A stretch of DNA of 13,513 bases from Deltaproteobacteria bacterium (GTDB lineage Bacteria; Desulfobacterota; DSM-4660; Desulfatiglandales; HGW-15): positions 1 to 13,513 of the forward strand of contig DAOVAK010000022.1 of the NCBI GenBank assembly GCA_030671095.1. Direction: 5' to 3'. Positions within the stretch are counted from its first letter, which is position 1. Each line of letters opens with the position of its first letter. The position numbers were made by a program, and so were the translations under genes. Under the pieces are notes generated by a model. The model searched no databases, had not been told where the DNA came from, and saw only the letters and a list, made by a program, of their open reading frames with translations. Of this stretch, positions 1 through 7,948 are shown piece after piece.

Positions 1-1954
1 TGGCTTTTATTTTCTCATCCGGTTTAAGGAGAATGTATGAGGTATCCGTTACATCGTCCTGCTCCCATGTGCTCTTTTTCCCGGAAAAGTAGTTTTCCAA
101 AAAGGTGTTGTACTTATCCCTTATTCCCACCCTGTCGGCCAGGTCAAAATAGATATCCAGGGTGTCTTTGAGTTCATCTTTGGGTTCAACGACTGGCATT
201 CTCACATGGAAGCTCCATTTGTCCAGGCCTGTAGGATAGTTGAAGAAAAAACCGATGGATGAGGCGATGTCATAGCTTTCATAGGCATGAACATCAGGCA
301 AAACGATATCAGCGAACCCTTCCGTGGTTTCATTATGAATGGTGTTGATCGAAAACATGAAAGGAATCTTGGCCAGAAAATTATCTATCGTTTTTTCACT
401 CACGATGTTCATGACTATGTTTCCGCCGTACATCCCGAAGACTTCCACCTCATAGGGTCGTCCTATATTAGTCCATATTTCGTCGAAATCATCCGTGTAG
501 GGGTAAGGATTCATGCTGGAATCAGCCATGACGTCGAGAAGATTAACCATACCAGGGCCAGTAACCTCATGGGGAGGCCAGGGCGTTCTGGTGTGCCAGA
601 ATCCAGGGGTGAGCATGCCGTCCACACCGCTATACGGTTCAAAGCGAGGGCGGCTCGTCTCAGGATGGCCAAAGCTCCTTACCGTTCCGGAACCGACTAT
701 TCCGCCCGGCACGTCCTGATTGCCCATCAATACATTGAGTAAGTTCATGGCCAGGTACTGGTGAAAGGCGTTCTGGTGTGTCTGCACGCCCTTGTATCCG
801 ACCACACAGGCTGGCCTGTAAGGGAATGTCATCCCCCCAATTTCAATAGTGCTGCCAATTTTTGCATTTTCCACAAGTTCATGGGCTAAGCGTATGATCC
901 GCTCTTCAGGTACCGTGCTAATTTCTGAAGCCCATTTCGCGTCATATTGCTTGAGGAGTTCTTTCCAGAGATGGAAGGCTGGGTGGCATTTCACGTCATT
1001 GACAGAATATTCCCCTTCTATGGCGGGATGAGACAAGGTTGGGTCATCATAGGCCTTGGCTTTATTATCCTTCTCGTCCCATATGAGCGGCTTTCCACTC
1101 TCCTTATCCCTTACAAACAGCCTGTCCGCACCAACGAGATATACCCCATTGGTCTTATTTCTGATGTACTCTTTATCGTAGGTCCCTATGTCATGCACTA
1201 TGATTCTAGCCATGGCCAAGAATACGGCAATGTCGGTAGCAGGTAAGATGGGAATCCATTCGTCCGCATCTGCTCCAGCCTTAAAACCTATGGGGTCCAT
1301 GACAATGGTCTTCATACCCCTGTCTCTTGCGGCTGCTGCCTGGCGCATGGATGTGACAGCCATACGCCCCCCACCATGTCCCTCATTTCCACCGCAGCGA
1401 AGAACAAGATTGCAATACCTGTAGTCTGGGAGTATATCCCAAGCTGCGTGCATCAAGGCACCGGCATGATGCGCCGCGGCACCGCACTGCGATCCCACGC
1501 CACCGAAGGCCTGGTTAAGACTACCGCAAGCAAGATAGAAGAAACTCGTATATATGGTGGCCTTAAAGGGTGTCCCAGGACCGGGAGTAAAAGACCATAC
1601 AATGGACCTGGGGTCATATCCCATGGCCGCTTTAAGCTTTTCAGAGATCGTACCAAGGGCCTCTTCCCAGGAGATTCTCTCCCACTTGGGATCTTCATAA
1701 AGCCCTTTCTTGGGATTGGTCCTCTTCACGGGATACTTGATCCGGTTGGGGTCATGAAAGTCCATGATGGTGGCCACACCTTTGCCACACAAGCCCCCTT
1801 GTCCGCCTAGATCGCTCTCAGGTACCCCTTCTATGGCAACCGGGACACCATCAACAACTCTGATCTTAACGCCACAGAGGTTGTAGCAACCCGAACAAAC
1901 GGAGTAACCCCAGTAATCCTTAATGTCTGCATTTGCTGTCGCTTTATCGTTCAT
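1..1954 (-). CDS. Molybdopterin oxidoreductase catalytic subunit (DMSO reductase family), 3' end off window
   Basis: This is the catalytic subunit of a bis-MGD molybdenum or tungsten enzyme; 651 codons are visible and no stop is reached. The N-terminus holds a [4Fe-4S] motif C20-x2-C23-x3-C27-x28-C56, followed by family landmarks RIKYPVKR (71-78) and WERISWEEAL (91-100). C157, in GSQCGAAAHHAG, sits where this family usually places the metal-ligating residue, so a Cys ligand is likely. The ATG at 1954 is preceded by AGGAGGA six bases upstream. No twin-arginine signal precedes the Fe-S motif, so a cytoplasmic location is predicted. The gene lies 48 bp after the NrfD-type anchor and almost certainly shares its transcript. 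From memory of the family, the pairing resembles phenylacetyl-CoA:acceptor oxidoreductase (PadB/PadD) or related cytoplasmic enzymes more than the exported Psr/Phs/Ttr type; that is tentative. Family assignment is firm, substrate unknown. Confidence 0.9.
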   Translation of the reverse strand, partial: MNDKATANADIKDYWGYSVCSGCYNLCGVKIRVVDGVPVAIEGVPESDLGGQGGLCGKGVATIMDFHDPNRIKYPVKRTNPKKGLYEDPKWERISWEEALGTISEKLKAAMGYDPRSIVWSFTPGPGTPFKATIYTSFFYLACGSLNQAFGGVGSQCGAAAHHAGALMHAAWDILPDYRYCNLVLRCGGNEGHGGGRMAVTSMRQAAAARDRGMKTIVMDPIGFKAGADADEWIPILPATDIAVFLAMARIIVHDIGTYDKEYIRNKTNGVYLVGADRLFVRDKESGKPLIWDEKDNKAKAYDDPTLSHPAIEGEYSVNDVKCHPAFHLWKELLKQYDAKWASEISTVPEERIIRLAHELVENAKIGSTIEIGGMTFPYRPACVVGYKGVQTHQNAFHQYLAMNLLNVLMGNQDVPGGIVGSGTVRSFGHPETSRPRFEPYSGVDGMLTPGFWHTRTPWPPHEVTGPGMVNLLDVMADSSMNPYPYTDDFDEIWTNIGRPYEVEVFGMYGGNIVMNIVSEKTIDNFLAKIPFMFSINTIHNETTEGFADIVLPDVHAYESYDIASSIGFFFNYPTGLDKWSFHVRMPVVEPKDELKDTLDIYFDLADRVGIRDKYNTFLENYFSGKKSTWEQDDVTDTSYILLKPDEKIKA

Positions 1955-2002
1955 AATGACTCCTCCTATTCATGTCAGACAAAGACCAATGGTGATTTCG
2001 CA

Positions 2003-2863
2003 TTAAACGACGGGTGAATAGAGCGCCCCCTTCAGGATACAGTAACGGATCGTCAAATCGCCTATAAGCCCACAGGCAACAGCGGCCAGTATGAGAGCGG
2101 GGGCAACCGAGGCGATGCCAACCGAGAGACTGTATAAGACCACGATAATAGGGAAAAGCAAGCCAATGATCACAGCGCCAAGATAGAAGTGCAGGGCAAG
2201 GTCTCCCGCAATAATCCTTTTCACCGAGGCCCATCCGATTGGTGATGAAGAGGTAATACTTATCAGGTAGAGTATCAACACCAGGGCAAAGCTCGGTAGC
2301 AGTATACTTATCCAGAGCTCAAGCTGTTCGATGGGGGCACCGGTTAAAAGGTGAACAGCCAATAGGATTTCAGCCCCACTCCAAAGACCTGCAACCACAT
2401 AGCTCATGGGCAAAAGGCCGCTATTCCATAATGGTACGGCTCTCACATAGCTCATGAGCATGCCCGCGTAAATGGCCACAAGAATACAAAGCAGGCCCAC
2501 AATGATTTTCAATACCATGAAATCTCGAGCTGGCATCAAATAGGAGAGAAGAATATAAAGGGCTCCGAGAGCGCCGAAAGAACCAAGAAAGATGCCGCCC
2601 CTGGAGATCCAGGAAGACTGCGGTCTCAGAATGGCACGGTATGCCCTCAGCGGGTGCCCCATATGCATCATGAAGAAGCCGCAGCCGAGAACAAGGCAGA
2701 GAACCCAGCCTAAAATCATTCCCAAAGGATTCTTAAAGAAGATGGAGACGAAAAATAATCCGGCTCCTGTCTCAGTGAAGAAAAGGGCCAGCCATATGGT
2801 TTTTCCTCCACCTTCAATCCATTCCTCCTGCGGAGTCGGTTTGGTCATCCATTCATAATTCAT
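2003..2863 (-). CDS. NrfD/PsrC-type membrane subunit of a molybdoenzyme complex
   Basis: This 286-residue integral membrane protein is predicted to anchor the adjacent molybdopterin enzyme and exchange electrons with the quinone pool. About eight hydrophobic segments are visible, roughly at 22-42, 47-69, 89-109, 115-137, 150-172, 180-204, 220-247 and 250-272. The stretch at 67-89 (HMGHPLRAYRAILRP, then SSWISRG) is the Arg-rich loop plus 'S-W-x-S-R' signature typical of NrfD/DmsC-like subunits. The N-terminal 'PQEEWIEGGG' segment before the first helix is reminiscent of PadD-like proteins (memory only). The ATG at 2863 has only a weak, distant GGGG as ribosome site; a strong AAGGAGG lies about 21 bases upstream with no start at normal spacing, so the start could be slightly different. 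It follows the Mo hydroxylase gene by 78 bp and precedes the catalytic subunit by 48 bp. No Fe-S subunit gene lies between them. Confidence 0.88.
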   Translation of the reverse strand: MNYEWMTKPTPQEEWIEGGGKTIWLALFFTETGAGLFFVSIFFKNPLGMILGWVLCLVLGCGFFMMHMGHPLRAYRAILRPQSSWISRGGIFLGSFGALGALYILLSYLMPARDFMVLKIIVGLLCILVAIYAGMLMSYVRAVPLWNSGLLPMSYVVAGLWSGAEILLAVHLLTGAPIEQLELWISILLPSFALVLILYLISITSSSPIGWASVKRIIAGDLALHFYLGAVIIGLLFPIIVVLYSLSVGIASVAPALILAAVACGLIGDLTIRYCILKGALYSPVV

Positions 2864-2941
2864 TAATTTCGTGCCCCTTTCTTACCTCCTTATATCATTC
2901 TTTCCGCTCGACGAGCACAGCAAACGCGGCTCCTGTTCCGC

Positions 2942-5254
2942 CTAGCTCTCGGCGCGTTCTTGCCTTTTTTTGATCGCTTTTAGGACCTTCTCAGGGGTAA
3001 TGGGGAGGTCCTGAATTCTGACCCCGATTGCATCGAATATGGCATTCCCGATTGCCGGGAAGATAGCAACAGAAGATCCTTCTCCCACCTCCTTAGCTCC
3101 AAAAGGGCCTTCAGGATCGATACTTTCCACAAATATGTGCTCGTTTTTCAAAGGGATATCCATTGACGTGGGCATCTTGTAATCCATAAAGGATGGATTC
3201 AGCACATGGCCATCCTCCTTATCCCTTTGCAACTCTTCAAAAAAGATTTGCCCCATCGCCTGTACCCAAGCCCCATCCAGCTGACCCGAACAGAGTACCG
3301 GGTTCAAGGCCTTGCCTATATCGTGGGCACCCACGGCAGTCAAGATGGTTATCTTTCCCGACTCAGGATCCACCTCCAGTTCGACCACATCGGCAGCAAA
3401 GGTATAGGCGGCTGAGATATTGCCTTTTCCGGTCTTAAAATCGATGAAATCAATTCCCGAATCGTAGCTGCCCCTTCCGATGATCGTCTTGTTCTCCTTT
3501 CCCATCTTATGCTCCGCATATCGAATCAATCTATCGAGTTTCATAGCCCGATCGGGACTGCCCTTGGGAAATACCTTTCGATCCTTAAATTCAAGATCCT
3601 CTATGGATATCTCAAAGGCTTTACTTGCCACTTCTGCAAGTTGCATCTTTGCATCTTCAGCAGCAATTTTTGCTGCATTACCAGAATAGAAAGAGACCCG
3701 GGATCCGTAGGTCCCTGGATCAATGGGTGTGAAGTCGGTATCGACGCCGGGATTGATGTAGACATCTCCAATGGGAAGACCCAATACCTCTGCTACGATC
3801 TGGGCGATGATCGTCGACGATCCCTGACCAATGTCTGTTGCCCCTGTCAGTACAGAGGCTGTCCCATCCTCGTTCATCTTGACGACACAAGAAGCCGAGT
3901 TATGCCCACTCAGTCTCGCTCCCGTAATAAAGGATGAGGTCCCCATGCCAATCCCACGAAAAGGCGGGAGCTTGCCCTTCTTCTCCTTCCAACCCGAGGC
4001 CTTCGCTGCCTTCTGCACACACTCCTCAAAGGCACAACTGGTGATTTTATAGCCACCGGGAGTCTCGTCCCCTGGGTGGAGGGCATTTTTTATGCTCACC
4101 TCGGCTATGTCGAGCCCCAGATCATTACACAACATATCCAGTTGCTGTCCCAGTGCCCATCTCAGTTGTGCAATACAGTGACCTCGCAAGGAACCGCAAA
4201 ATCCCTTGTTGGTAAATACACGGTAACCGTCGTATTTGAGGTTGGGAATTCGGTAGGGGATATCGACAAAGAATGCCGGCAAGGCAATACTGACCGGTCC
4301 GATGGTGGAATAGGCCCCTCCATCTGCTATGGCATGTACCTGGATTGCCTTCAGGTAACCATCTTTTGTCATTCCGGTCTTCGTCCTCATATAGTAGGGA
4401 TGGCGCATCTCCCCCATGACCAGAACATCTTCCATCGTATAGACAAATTTAACCGGCATTGCTGTCTTTTTCGATAACATGAGGGCACAGAAATCAAGTG
4501 CAAAAGGGTCTGATCGAGCAGAGCCAAAACCACCTCCCACATATGTCTGGATCACCCTCATCTTACTCGGGGGAAGCCCGAAGGCCATCGCCAATTTCCT
4601 GTACACAATGTAGGGGCTTTGCTTATTTCCCCAGAGGGTTGCCTTCCCTGAGGGGTCCCAAAGACCAACCGATGCATGAGGCTCCAGGAAACCGTGCTTG
4701 ATGGCCTGGGTACTGAATTCATCCTCTCTCACATGGTCCGACTCCTGAAATCCCTTTTCCACCTCACCAAGATCCAGATGCTGCTCCGCGCCGATGTTGT
4801 TCTTCACATAATCATGTATCTGAGGGGCTCCTTCTTTCATGGCCTCAAATGGATCAAACACTGCTGGAAGCTCCTCATATTCCACCTTGATGAGATCCAA
4901 GGCTTCTTCTGCAATGTCTTCATTGATGGCAGCCACCGCTGCCACCTCGTCTCCGATGTAGCGTACCTTATCCTGAGCCAGTGGGGTCTGATCCCGAGAC
5001 GTTGCGGTAAATCCGTATTTCATGCCCCATGGAAAGTCTTTGCCCGTGATAACGGCCCTGACCCCTGGAAGCTTCAAAGCCTTGCTCGTGTCAATATTCA
5101 ACATCTTTGCATGGGGTACCGTGCTTCTTAGGACCTTTCCATAAAGCATCCCGGGCAAAGAAAAGTCAGCCCCATAGACAGCCTTGCCTGTAGCCTTTAA
5201 TATCCCATCGACTTTAGGGACACCTTTACCAACGACGGACAATTCCTCTTTCAT
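2942..5254 (-). CDS. Molybdenum hydroxylase large subunit (xanthine dehydrogenase family, Mo-MCD catalytic)
   Basis: This 770-residue protein is the molybdopterin-cytosine-dinucleotide subunit of a three-component hydroxylase. It has the N-terminal aldehyde oxidase/xanthine dehydrogenase a/b hammerhead domain (about 18-135, with KVRYIGDEVAAV at 96-107) and then the Mo-binding domains. Landmarks are GGGFG (240-244), DIGQGSS (474-480), DIGKALNP (645-652) and GAKEVGEG, in which E725 corresponds to the catalytic glutamate of the family. The segment usually reading like 'RGFGxPQ' is here R357-G-H-C-I-A-Q, a clear departure in the substrate channel. The ATG at 5254 begins 3 bp after the stop of the 2Fe-2S gene, with GGAGG inside that gene's end, which indicates translational coupling. 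Length matches 4-hydroxybenzoyl-CoA reductase and nicotinate or CO dehydrogenase large subunits. The reaction could be hydroxylation of a heterocycle or aromatic compound, or aldehyde oxidation; the sequence does not decide. Confidence 0.92.
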   Translation of the reverse strand: MKEELSVVGKGVPKVDGILKATGKAVYGADFSLPGMLYGKVLRSTVPHAKMLNIDTSKALKLPGVRAVITGKDFPWGMKYGFTATSRDQTPLAQDKVRYIGDEVAAVAAINEDIAEEALDLIKVEYEELPAVFDPFEAMKEGAPQIHDYVKNNIGAEQHLDLGEVEKGFQESDHVREDEFSTQAIKHGFLEPHASVGLWDPSGKATLWGNKQSPYIVYRKLAMAFGLPPSKMRVIQTYVGGGFGSARSDPFALDFCALMLSKKTAMPVKFVYTMEDVLVMGEMRHPYYMRTKTGMTKDGYLKAIQVHAIADGGAYSTIGPVSIALPAFFVDIPYRIPNLKYDGYRVFTNKGFCGSLRGHCIAQLRWALGQQLDMLCNDLGLDIAEVSIKNALHPGDETPGGYKITSCAFEECVQKAAKASGWKEKKGKLPPFRGIGMGTSSFITGARLSGHNSASCVVKMNEDGTASVLTGATDIGQGSSTIIAQIVAEVLGLPIGDVYINPGVDTDFTPIDPGTYGSRVSFYSGNAAKIAAEDAKMQLAEVASKAFEISIEDLEFKDRKVFPKGSPDRAMKLDRLIRYAEHKMGKENKTIIGRGSYDSGIDFIDFKTGKGNISAAYTFAADVVELEVDPESGKITILTAVGAHDIGKALNPVLCSGQLDGAWVQAMGQIFFEELQRDKEDGHVLNPSFMDYKMPTSMDIPLKNEHIFVESIDPEGPFGAKEVGEGSSVAIFPAIGNAIFDAIGVRIQDLPITPEKVLKAIKKRQERAES

Positions 5255-5257
5255 CTT

Positions 5258-5734
5258 CTATGCCTCCTTCCTCATTTTCTCGGCTGCCTTCAACACCGCA
5301 TCTATGATTTGGAAGTAACCTGTGCACCGGCATAAGTTTCCAGCAATGGCCCTCTTGGCCTCCTCCTCCGTGGGCTGGGGGTTCTTGTCCAGGAAGCCCT
5401 TGGCCACCATGATCAGTCCCGGAGTGCAAAAACCGCATTGTATGGCTCCATACTCCACGAACGCTTGCTGTACAGGATGGAGCTGTTCCCCCTGAGCTAA
5501 GCCTTCGATCGTGGTGATCTCTTTTCCTTGAACGCTCGCGGCAAGGACAAGGCAAGAGTTTACCTCTTTGCCGTCAATCAGAACCGTGCAAGCCCCACAT
5601 TGTCCTTCATCGCAACCCTTATGAGTGCCTAATAGTCCCAAGTTTTCTCGGAGCACTTCAAGAAGGGTTCTTCGATGGTCAATCTCTTCCTCATAGGCCA
5701 TGCCACTGATACTAAATTTCATCAGTTGTTTCAT
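5258..5734 (-). CDS. Molybdenum hydroxylase 2x[2Fe-2S] subunit
   Basis: This 158-residue small subunit carries electrons from the Mo site to FAD through two [2Fe-2S] clusters. The plant-ferredoxin-like N-terminal domain has C41, C46, C49 and C61 (GCDEGQCGACTVLIDG). The C-terminal helical domain has C100, C103, C135 and C137 (QCGFCTPG and NLCRCTGY), with Q99 next to the first Cys as in subunits that contact the pterin cofactor. Length and all eight cysteines are normal for the family. The ATG at 5734 has GGAGGG about seven bases upstream. The gene sits 85 bp after the FAD subunit and 3 bp before the Mo subunit, giving the FAD, Fe-S, Mo order common in bacterial three-subunit hydroxylases. There is no signal peptide, so the enzyme should be cytoplasmic. 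Confidence 0.95.
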   Translation of the reverse strand: MKQLMKFSISGMAYEEEIDHRRTLLEVLRENLGLLGTHKGCDEGQCGACTVLIDGKEVNSCLVLAASVQGKEITTIEGLAQGEQLHPVQQAFVEYGAIQCGFCTPGLIMVAKGFLDKNPQPTEEEAKRAIAGNLCRCTGYFQIIDAVLKAAEKMRKEA

Positions 5735-5819
5735 TTTTCGCCCTCCACTTGATTGAGCTCATCAATTTCTCCTAGATCCTTATCGTTTCATTGTCTATTT
5801 CATTTCCCAGGTTGTAGAA

Positions 5820-6731
5820 CTAACCTGAAGCTGCCTTTGCCCTCTCCCAAGATTGCTTGATGGCCTTTTTGGTCAAGACCCTTACCATCCCCCTTCGATA
5901 CTCAGCAGAGCTCCTTATATCATCAATGGGACTTGATTCTTCTGAAGCCAGACTCCCTGCAGTTTCAATCAGAGTGTCACTGAGTGGTTTTCCTCTCAAA
6001 GCCTCCTCTGCTTTTTTGGCCCGCACGGGAATGGGTGCTACGGCTCCCATTGCAATCCTTATCTCCTCACAGATGTCTTTTTTTGAATTGCGGGCCAAAT
6101 AGGCAGCCACTCCGACTAGCGCCAAGTCCATTTCCGCTCTAAGGGTGTGCTTGAGGTATGTCCCAGCTTCACCAGGGCGGGCAGGAGGAATTTGAATTTC
6201 GGTCAACAGCTCAAGGGGCTCCAACGCCGTTTCGCCGGGACCCTTAAAGAAGTCTTCCACCAAAACCGTTCTTTCTCCCTCAGGGCCTAAAAGCTTCAAT
6301 CTTGCCCGTAATGCAATGAGAGGCGGGGCCGTATCGGCGGAGGGAACCGCATTGCACAAATTTCCTGCCATCGTTGCCATGTTCCGTACCTGTACCGAGG
6401 CCATCTGGGATACGGTTTCCACGAGAATCGGGCAATGCTCTTTGACAGCAGAGGAATCTCTGATCTCATTCAGCGTCGTCAGAGACCCAATTCTTAGGCC
6501 ATTTTCGGCGTCGTAGTTTATAAAATTCAGGTCGGCTACCCCCTTTAAATCGATCAGGTATTTGGGAGCGAGCTCACGACGCTTCATCTTCGGTATTAAA
6601 TCCGTTCCTCCCGCAATGGCCTTGGCCGCTCCGCTGTACTTTTTCAGGAATGAAAGGGCCTCGCTCAGAGTTTTTGGGAATAAGACTTCAATTTCAGGCA
6701 ATCTTCTCAATCGGCCTACTCTTTTGCTCAT
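5820..6731 (-). CDS. Molybdenum hydroxylase FAD-binding subunit
   Basis: This subunit is the FAD-containing electron exit of the hydroxylase, about 303 residues (CoxM/XdhB type). Visible FAD-binding motifs are AIAGGTDLIP near the N-terminus, RIGSLTTLNEI, and VRNMATMAGNLCNAVPSAD, where the GGTDL and AGNLxNAxPxAD loops hold the flavin. The CO dehydrogenase flavoprotein C-terminal domain follows (EIRIAMGAVAPIPVRAKKAE). The reading frame stays open upstream to a TTG at 6749, but AAAAGGAGG sits just before the tandem ATG codons at 6734 and 6731; 6731 has the better spacing, so I start there. The protein lacks the cysteine-rich [4Fe-4S] insertion of the 4-hydroxybenzoyl-CoA reductase beta subunit: only three scattered Cys are present. 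That argues against the reversed, ferredoxin-driven dehydroxylating enzyme. It follows the methyltransferase gene by 77 bp. Confidence 0.92.
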   Translation of the reverse strand: MSKRVGRLRRLPEIEVLFPKTLSEALSFLKKYSGAAKAIAGGTDLIPKMKRRELAPKYLIDLKGVADLNFINYDAENGLRIGSLTTLNEIRDSSAVKEHCPILVETVSQMASVQVRNMATMAGNLCNAVPSADTAPPLIALRARLKLLGPEGERTVLVEDFFKGPGETALEPLELLTEIQIPPARPGEAGTYLKHTLRAEMDLALVGVAAYLARNSKKDICEEIRIAMGAVAPIPVRAKKAEEALRGKPLSDTLIETAGSLASEESSPIDDIRSSAEYRRGMVRVLTKKAIKQSWERAKAASG

Positions 6732-6808
6732 CATCCACCTCCTTTTCAACCATCGCCCAAAGGTGACGTGTTGATCTTTCTTCTTCTCAAACTCCCCGCT
6801 GTCTATCC

Positions 6809-7627
6809 TTACGGCCCGCGCTTTTCCATGGGAGGGCCTATTCGACCTTCACGGTACGCATTGGTGTAATTCAGGCAATACCGATCCCTACCCAGGACCA
6901 CCTCCGCTGCCAGTAGTGCCTCATAAAGCGCTCGGTCCATGGGATCCATGATGGCGCTGTCCAGGCCCGCCTCCAATGCAAAGGCTAGAAAGGCTCGATT
7001 GATTAGTCCCCGAGCAGGCATGCCAAATGAAATATTGCTAAGACCCGAGGTCAAGTGGACGTCCGGGAACTCTGCCTTAATCCCTCGCATCACTTCAAAG
7101 GCCTTGAGCCCGCTATTCGTATCCGTGGCGATCGCTATCACTAAAGGGTCTACAAACAGCTTTTCACGGACTATGCCGACCCTATCCGTTTCTTGGATCA
7201 CTTGACGCACAATCTCCAACCGGTCCTCTGTCGTCTTAGGAATTCCCCTATCATTCAGGGCGAGGGCAATGACTGGACAGCCATGGTTTGCCGGGAGAGG
7301 TAAGACCGCCTCTAAACGCTTTTTTTCTCCACTAATGGAGTTAATCATGGGCGTCTGTTCCACGTGATCCATCGCGGCCGTAAGGGCCTTCGGATTGACA
7401 CTGTCTAAGCACAAGGGTACGTCTACCACTTCCTGCACAACTCGCACCAACCATACCAGGGCATCGGGCTCCAGATCCGGCTTGGTTCCAGCGTTGACGT
7501 CCAGATAATCGGCGCCTGCATTTGCCTGCCTGCGGGCCAAGTCCTGGATGTAATCCTTATCACGTTCAGCTATCGCTTTCGCAACCTGGCTGCGCGTTCC
7601 GTTGATTTTCTCGCCGATGATAAGCAT
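6809..7627 (-). CDS. Methyltetrahydrofolate:corrinoid methyltransferase (AcsE/MtvA-like)
   Basis: This 272-residue pterin-binding TIM-barrel protein is predicted to move a methyl group between the corrinoid protein and tetrahydrofolate (the MT-II role). Numbered from the ATG at 7627 it has DVNAG (43-47), LDS with D75, NSIS with N96, D160 in FVDPL, and GLSNISFG with N198. These positions match, nearly residue for residue, the pterin-binding D75, N96, D160 and N199 recalled for Moorella AcsE, which also supports the start. An ATG five codons upstream (7642) is in frame but poorly preceded, while GGAG lies nine bases before 7627. A 321-bp repeat-filled gap separates it from the UroD-type gene, although the two should act in the same pathway. 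In acetogens this activity feeds one-carbon units into the Wood-Ljungdahl pathway; dihydropteroate synthase is the main look-alike but lacks this signature set. Confidence 0.9.
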   Translation of the reverse strand: MLIIGEKINGTRSQVAKAIAERDKDYIQDLARRQANAGADYLDVNAGTKPDLEPDALVWLVRVVQEVVDVPLCLDSVNPKALTAAMDHVEQTPMINSISGEKKRLEAVLPLPANHGCPVIALALNDRGIPKTTEDRLEIVRQVIQETDRVGIVREKLFVDPLVIAIATDTNSGLKAFEVMRGIKAEFPDVHLTSGLSNISFGMPARGLINRAFLAFALEAGLDSAIMDPMDRALYEALLAAEVVLGRDRYCLNYTNAYREGRIGPPMEKRGP

Positions 7628-7646
7628 GATGATTTTCTCCATATTT

Positions 7647-7753
7647 TTCTGGATTCCCGCTCCCCGCCTATGCGGGGACAGGCTTCGAGGCTGTGTCGCA
7701 ATTCGTCATCCCGGCCAAGTCCCGCGGAGCGGGATGCGAGCCGGGATCCAGAA
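7647..7753. repeat. Palindromic intergenic repeat, copy 1
   Basis: The unit of about 107 bp begins with TTCTGGATTCCCG (7647-7659) and ends with CGGGATCCAGAA (7742-7753), which are near-perfect inverted ends. Inside are a hairpin with 7-bp arms TCCCCGC/GCGGGGA (7661-7667 and 7672-7678) and a nested structure: outer arms ATCCCGGC (7708-7715) and GCCGGGAT (7740-7747) around inner arms TCCCGC/GCGGGA (7720-7725 and 7729-7734). No protein is encoded. The look is that of a REP- or MITE-like dispersed element; dispersal in the genome cannot be seen from this window. Confidence 0.75.
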
Positions 7754-7770
7754 TGATTTGATTTTCCGCG

Positions 7771-7914
7771 ATTTTCCTGGATTCCGGGTCTCGCCCAACC
7801 CCGTATCGAGTACGGGGCAGGCTTGCAGGGCTCGCCCGGTCGAAGATCCCGACGCCTTTGGCGGGGAATGACAGTTTTGTCGAATGGCGACACAGTCTCC
7901 TTCGCGGGAATGAC
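7771..7914. repeat. Palindromic intergenic repeat, diverged copy 2 and remnants
   Basis: This stretch opens with ATTTTCCTGGATTCC (7771-7785), matching the start of copy 1 (7643-7657) except for one base. It continues with a hairpin CCCCGTA/TACGGGG (7799-7805 and 7811-7817) followed by a CAGGCTT block that also follows the copy-1 hairpin. GGGAATGAC occurs twice (7864-7872 and 7906-7914). GTCGAATGGCGACACAG (7879-7895) is an inverted copy, 15 of 17 bases, of 7691-7707 in copy 1. Beyond it, at about 7920-7946, lies a small AGCTGA/GGCTGA/CAGCTT repeat just after the stop of the UroD-type gene. Confidence 0.7.
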
Positions 7915-7948
7915 ATTAATTGCTGAAAGCTGATGGCTGACAGCTTCC

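Noticed and set aside
287..1810. Several plus-strand open frames across the left end (for example 287-742, 947-1246 and 1376-1810)
   Set aside because: They are antisense to a continuous, motif-rich molybdopterin oxidoreductase frame and resemble no protein family.
2906..2916. GCTCGACGAGC palindrome between the Mo hydroxylase and NrfD genes as a terminator
   Set aside because: The feasible stem is only about 4 bp and no T-run follows on the minus strand.
7643..7914. CRISPR array in the repeat-rich gap
   Set aside because: The repeats are palindromic, unequal in length and not separated by uniform spacers.
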